Below, in pieces: positions 13,588 through 15,922 of a stretch of DNA of 15,922 nt. The stretch is from RBG-16-64-43 sp035288225 (lineage in GTDB: Bacteria; Chloroflexota; Anaerolineae; Anaerolineales; RBG-16-64-43). Within the stretch, counting starts at the first letter, position 1. Every line of letters begins with the position of its first letter. Location: contig DATEAT010000135.1 in NCBI GenBank assembly GCA_035288225.1, forward strand, positions 1 through 15,922, read 5' to 3'. The translations under genes were made by a program, and so were the position numbers. The notes under the pieces were generated by a model, which was not told the origin of the DNA, did not search any database, and was given only the letters and a program-made list of their open reading frames with translations.

Positions 13588-15922
13588 ATGGACGAGCAGG
13601 GTGTCGCCCGCGATCGCCTCCATCTGGACCTGCTGTACCACATCAGCCGAGAGCTGGCCGGCCACCTCGAGCTCTCCGAAGTCATCAGCCGCACGCTCGA
13701 TCTCATACAAAAGGCGCTCAATGCCTCGGGCGGGAGCATCGCCGTCCTGGACGAGGACGGCCAGGTGGTGGATGCGGCCCTGACCGTGGGCGGCGTGCTG
13801 CACGCCAACGCGGCCAAGCAGCTTGCGCCGGTAATCAGCCTGGGCCTGGCGGGCTGGGTCATCACCAACGGGCGCGCGGCGCTGGTGGCCGACACTCAGA
13901 CCGATCCGCGCTGGATCCCCTCCGACCCAACCCAGTACCGCGAAAGCGCCGGCAGCGTGGCCCCCACCCGCTCGGCCGTCTCCGCCCCCTTGCCCGGGCG
14001 CGAAGGCGTGGTGGGCGTGATCACCCTGGTCCATTCCGACACCGATCACTTCACCGGGCAGGACCTGCGTCTGCTGCAATCCACCGCCGAGCACGTCGGC
14101 CTGGCAGTGGAGAACGCGCGCTTATTTGCCGCCGAACGCGAGCGGCGCATTCTGGCCGCGACGCTGCAAGAAATGGCGCGCACGATCAACTCGTCGCTCG
14201 TGCCGGACAAGGTCTTCGCGATGGTGCTCGAGCAGTTGGCGGGCGTCATCCGCTTCGACTCGGCGATGATGTATCTCCTGGAGGGCCGGACGCTGCGGGT
14301 CGTGGCCTCGCGCGGCTTCACCCACGCCGAAACCCTCAGTCGGGAGCCGCTGCAGTTCAACCCCAAGGATCCGTGCTGGCAGGTTTTGCGCGACCGAAGG
14401 CCGATCGTGCTGGACGACCTGCAATCCACGGCGGGGTGGACTCCGGTGCAGGGCGTGCCGGAGACCGGCGACACGCGCGCGTGGATCGGCGCCCCGCTCC
14501 TGGTGAACGAACAGCCGGTGGGCCTGCTGTCGATCCATTCCAAACAAAAGGGGAGCTACCGCGAGCGCGATGCCGAGGTGGTGCTGGCATTTTCCGATCA
14601 CGCCGCGACGGCGGTGGTCAATGCGCGCCTGTATGCAGCCAGCCAGCAGCAAACGCGCACCATGGCCGCACTGGCCGGCACCTCGCGGGTGGTGGTCTCG
14701 AGCCTGAACCTTGAGGAAGTGCTGCAGCAACTCCTTTCGCGCACGGTCACGCTGCTCGAGGTGGAGGCCGGCTCGATTGCCCTGGTGGATGAAGCCAGCG
14801 GAGAACTGGTGTTCCGCCAGGCCACCGGCTCGCACGGCGCCTCGGTCAAGGGCATGCGCGTCCGTCTGGGCGAGGGCGTGGCCGGGTGGGTGGCGCAGAA
14901 TGGCCGCGCGCTGGTCGTGCCGGAAGCGCGCGTCGACCCGCGGGCGCTGACCCAGGTGGAAAAGCAACCCGGGTTCGTGGCGCGCGCCGTGGCGGCCGCA
15001 CCGATCCAGTTGCGCGGCAAGGTGCTGGGCGTGATCGAGGTCATCAACCCGCGCCGCGGGCGCTTCACCAACCAGACGCTGCAAGTGCTCGAGTATCTCA
15101 CCGGCCTGGCGGCCACCGCCATTGCGCACGCGCAGATGTATGAGGCGGCCCATACCGCCGAAGACCGTTACCTGACCCTGTTCCAGGACAGCATCGACCC
15201 GATCCTCATGACCGACCTGGACGGGCATATCACCGACGCCAACCAGCGTGCGCTGGATTACACCGGCTACTCGCGTGAGGAACTACTCAAGCTGCGCATC
15301 CAAGCGCTGCACCCGGTGCACACCGGCAAGCTCGGCGATCGATTCTCGGATATGAGCCCGGGCGAGGTGCGCTCGTACGAGAGCAAACTGCGCACGCGCG
15401 GCGGCAGCCAGATGCCGGTGGAGTTTCACGTCAAGCGCATCCCTCACGGCGAGGAAGCCTGGGTGCAGTGGATCGTGCGCGACATCGCCGAGCGCGCCTC
15501 GCTCGACGAGCTGCGGGCCGACCTGACCTCGATGCTGTTCCACGACATGCGCTCACCGCTGGGCAGCATACTTTCCAGCCTGCATCTCCTCTCGGAGAGC
15601 CTGCCACCCGACGAAACGGTGCGCTCGGTCATGGCCATTGCGCTGCGCTCGGCGCGCCGCCTGTCGCGCATGATCGATTCGCTCTTGGACCTGCACCGCC
15701 TGGAAGAGGGCCGCGCCGTCATCCGCAAGGAGAAGGTATCCTTGGCGGCGCTGGCCGCCGACGCGGCCGAAGAAGTCCATCCCTCGGCGGAAGGCAAGAA
15801 TATCTCGCTCGATCTGGCCCTGCCCTTGCGCCTGCCGACTGTGGACGCCGACAGCGACATGCTGCGGCGGGTGATCATCAACATGCTCGAGAACGCGATC
15901 AAGAATACCTTCTCCTTGCGGA
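13588..15922 (+). CDS. Cytoplasmic histidine kinase with three GAF domains and a PAS domain (3' end missing)
   Basis: At least 778 residues are visible; the gene runs off the right edge. There are no membrane helices, so it is a soluble sensor. Three GAF domains follow one another: about 20-180, 190-350 and 360-520, each ending in an AxxxAxxNARL-type helix (the third in an IAHAQMY variant). A PAS domain starts near 525 (FQDSIDPILMTDLDGHI) and runs to about 645. The HisKA helix has the H-box MLFHDMRSPLGSI with phospho-acceptor His652. The ATPase domain has just begun: the N-box NMLENAIKN has Asn769, and the G boxes are beyond the edge. Such kinases phosphorylate a response regulator in answer to small molecules, light or redox signals; GAF ligand residues such as a chromophore Cys are not evident. 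The start follows GAGG by eight bases. A response regulator may lie to the right. Confidence 0.93.
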   Translation, partial: MDEQGVARDRLHLDLLYHISRELAGHLELSEVISRTLDLIQKALNASGGSIAVLDEDGQVVDAALTVGGVLHANAAKQLAPVISLGLAGWVITNGRAALVADTQTDPRWIPSDPTQYRESAGSVAPTRSAVSAPLPGREGVVGVITLVHSDTDHFTGQDLRLLQSTAEHVGLAVENARLFAAERERRILAATLQEMARTINSSLVPDKVFAMVLEQLAGVIRFDSAMMYLLEGRTLRVVASRGFTHAETLSREPLQFNPKDPCWQVLRDRRPIVLDDLQSTAGWTPVQGVPETGDTRAWIGAPLLVNEQPVGLLSIHSKQKGSYRERDAEVVLAFSDHAATAVVNARLYAASQQQTRTMAALAGTSRVVVSSLNLEEVLQQLLSRTVTLLEVEAGSIALVDEASGELVFRQATGSHGASVKGMRVRLGEGVAGWVAQNGRALVVPEARVDPRALTQVEKQPGFVARAVAAAPIQLRGKVLGVIEVINPRRGRFTNQTLQVLEYLTGLAATAIAHAQMYEAAHTAEDRYLTLFQDSIDPILMTDLDGHITDANQRALDYTGYSREELLKLRIQALHPVHTGKLGDRFSDMSPGEVRSYESKLRTRGGSQMPVEFHVKRIPHGEEAWVQWIVRDIAERASLDELRADLTSMLFHDMRSPLGSILSSLHLLSESLPPDETVRSVMAIALRSARRLSRMIDSLLDLHRLEEGRAVIRKEKVSLAALAADAAEEVHPSAEGKNISLDLALPLRLPTVDADSDMLRRVIINMLENAIKNTFSLR

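Overview
The window is high-GC bacterial chromosome with short intergenic gaps, several ATGA start/stop overlaps, Shine-Dalgarno (SD) starts and one likely leaderless gene. Gene content suggests Chloroflexota (Anaerolineae-like): an FMN-riboswitch-controlled NMT1/THI5-type transporter of the RibXY kind, a Ser/Thr kinase with a Pro/Thr linker and an extracytoplasmic PD40 propeller, and a cytoplasmic multi-GAF histidine kinase. This assignment is inference; there is no rRNA or marker gene here.

Layout. 1-264 (minus): start of a secreted protein that runs off the left edge. 265-973: about 700 bases with no convincing gene and weaker coding character. 974-1047 (minus): tRNA-Arg(CCT), whose -10 box overlaps the stop codon of the next gene. 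1059-4123 (minus): a complete regulated operon read right to left, namely promoter, FMN riboswitch aptamer, intrinsic terminator, SD-containing hairpin, permease (ribX), lipoprotein binding protein (ribY) and ATPase. This is most likely a riboflavin importer switched off by FMN. 4331-6648 (plus): a two-gene membrane module, a four-helix protein translationally coupled to a 613-residue protein with a VPS62-like N-terminal region and four C-terminal helices. 6665-8755 (minus): transmembrane Ser/Thr kinase with a TolB-like propeller and a promoter that predicts a leaderless mRNA. 8772-9515 (minus): a NifU C-terminal-type Fe-S protein and a stand-alone cyclic-nucleotide-binding-fold protein, 9 bases apart.

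9805-11620 (plus): patatin-like phospholipase and an apparently orphan amino-DNA methyltransferase. 11685-12044: the broken front half of a GNAT acetyltransferase, with a tiny ORF behind it. 12171-13522 (plus): two overlapping deoxynucleoside kinases resembling the deoxyguanosine kinase and deoxyadenosine/deoxycytidine kinase pair of Bacillus, a purine/pyrimidine deoxynucleoside salvage unit. 13588-15922 (plus): a soluble hybrid-sensor-type histidine kinase (three GAF, one PAS, HisKA, start of the ATPase domain) cut by the right edge.

The best-supported functional unit is the riboflavin uptake operon. The least explained is the VPS62-like two-gene membrane module. No CRISPR array, insertion sequence, integrase or recognisable defence cluster was seen.
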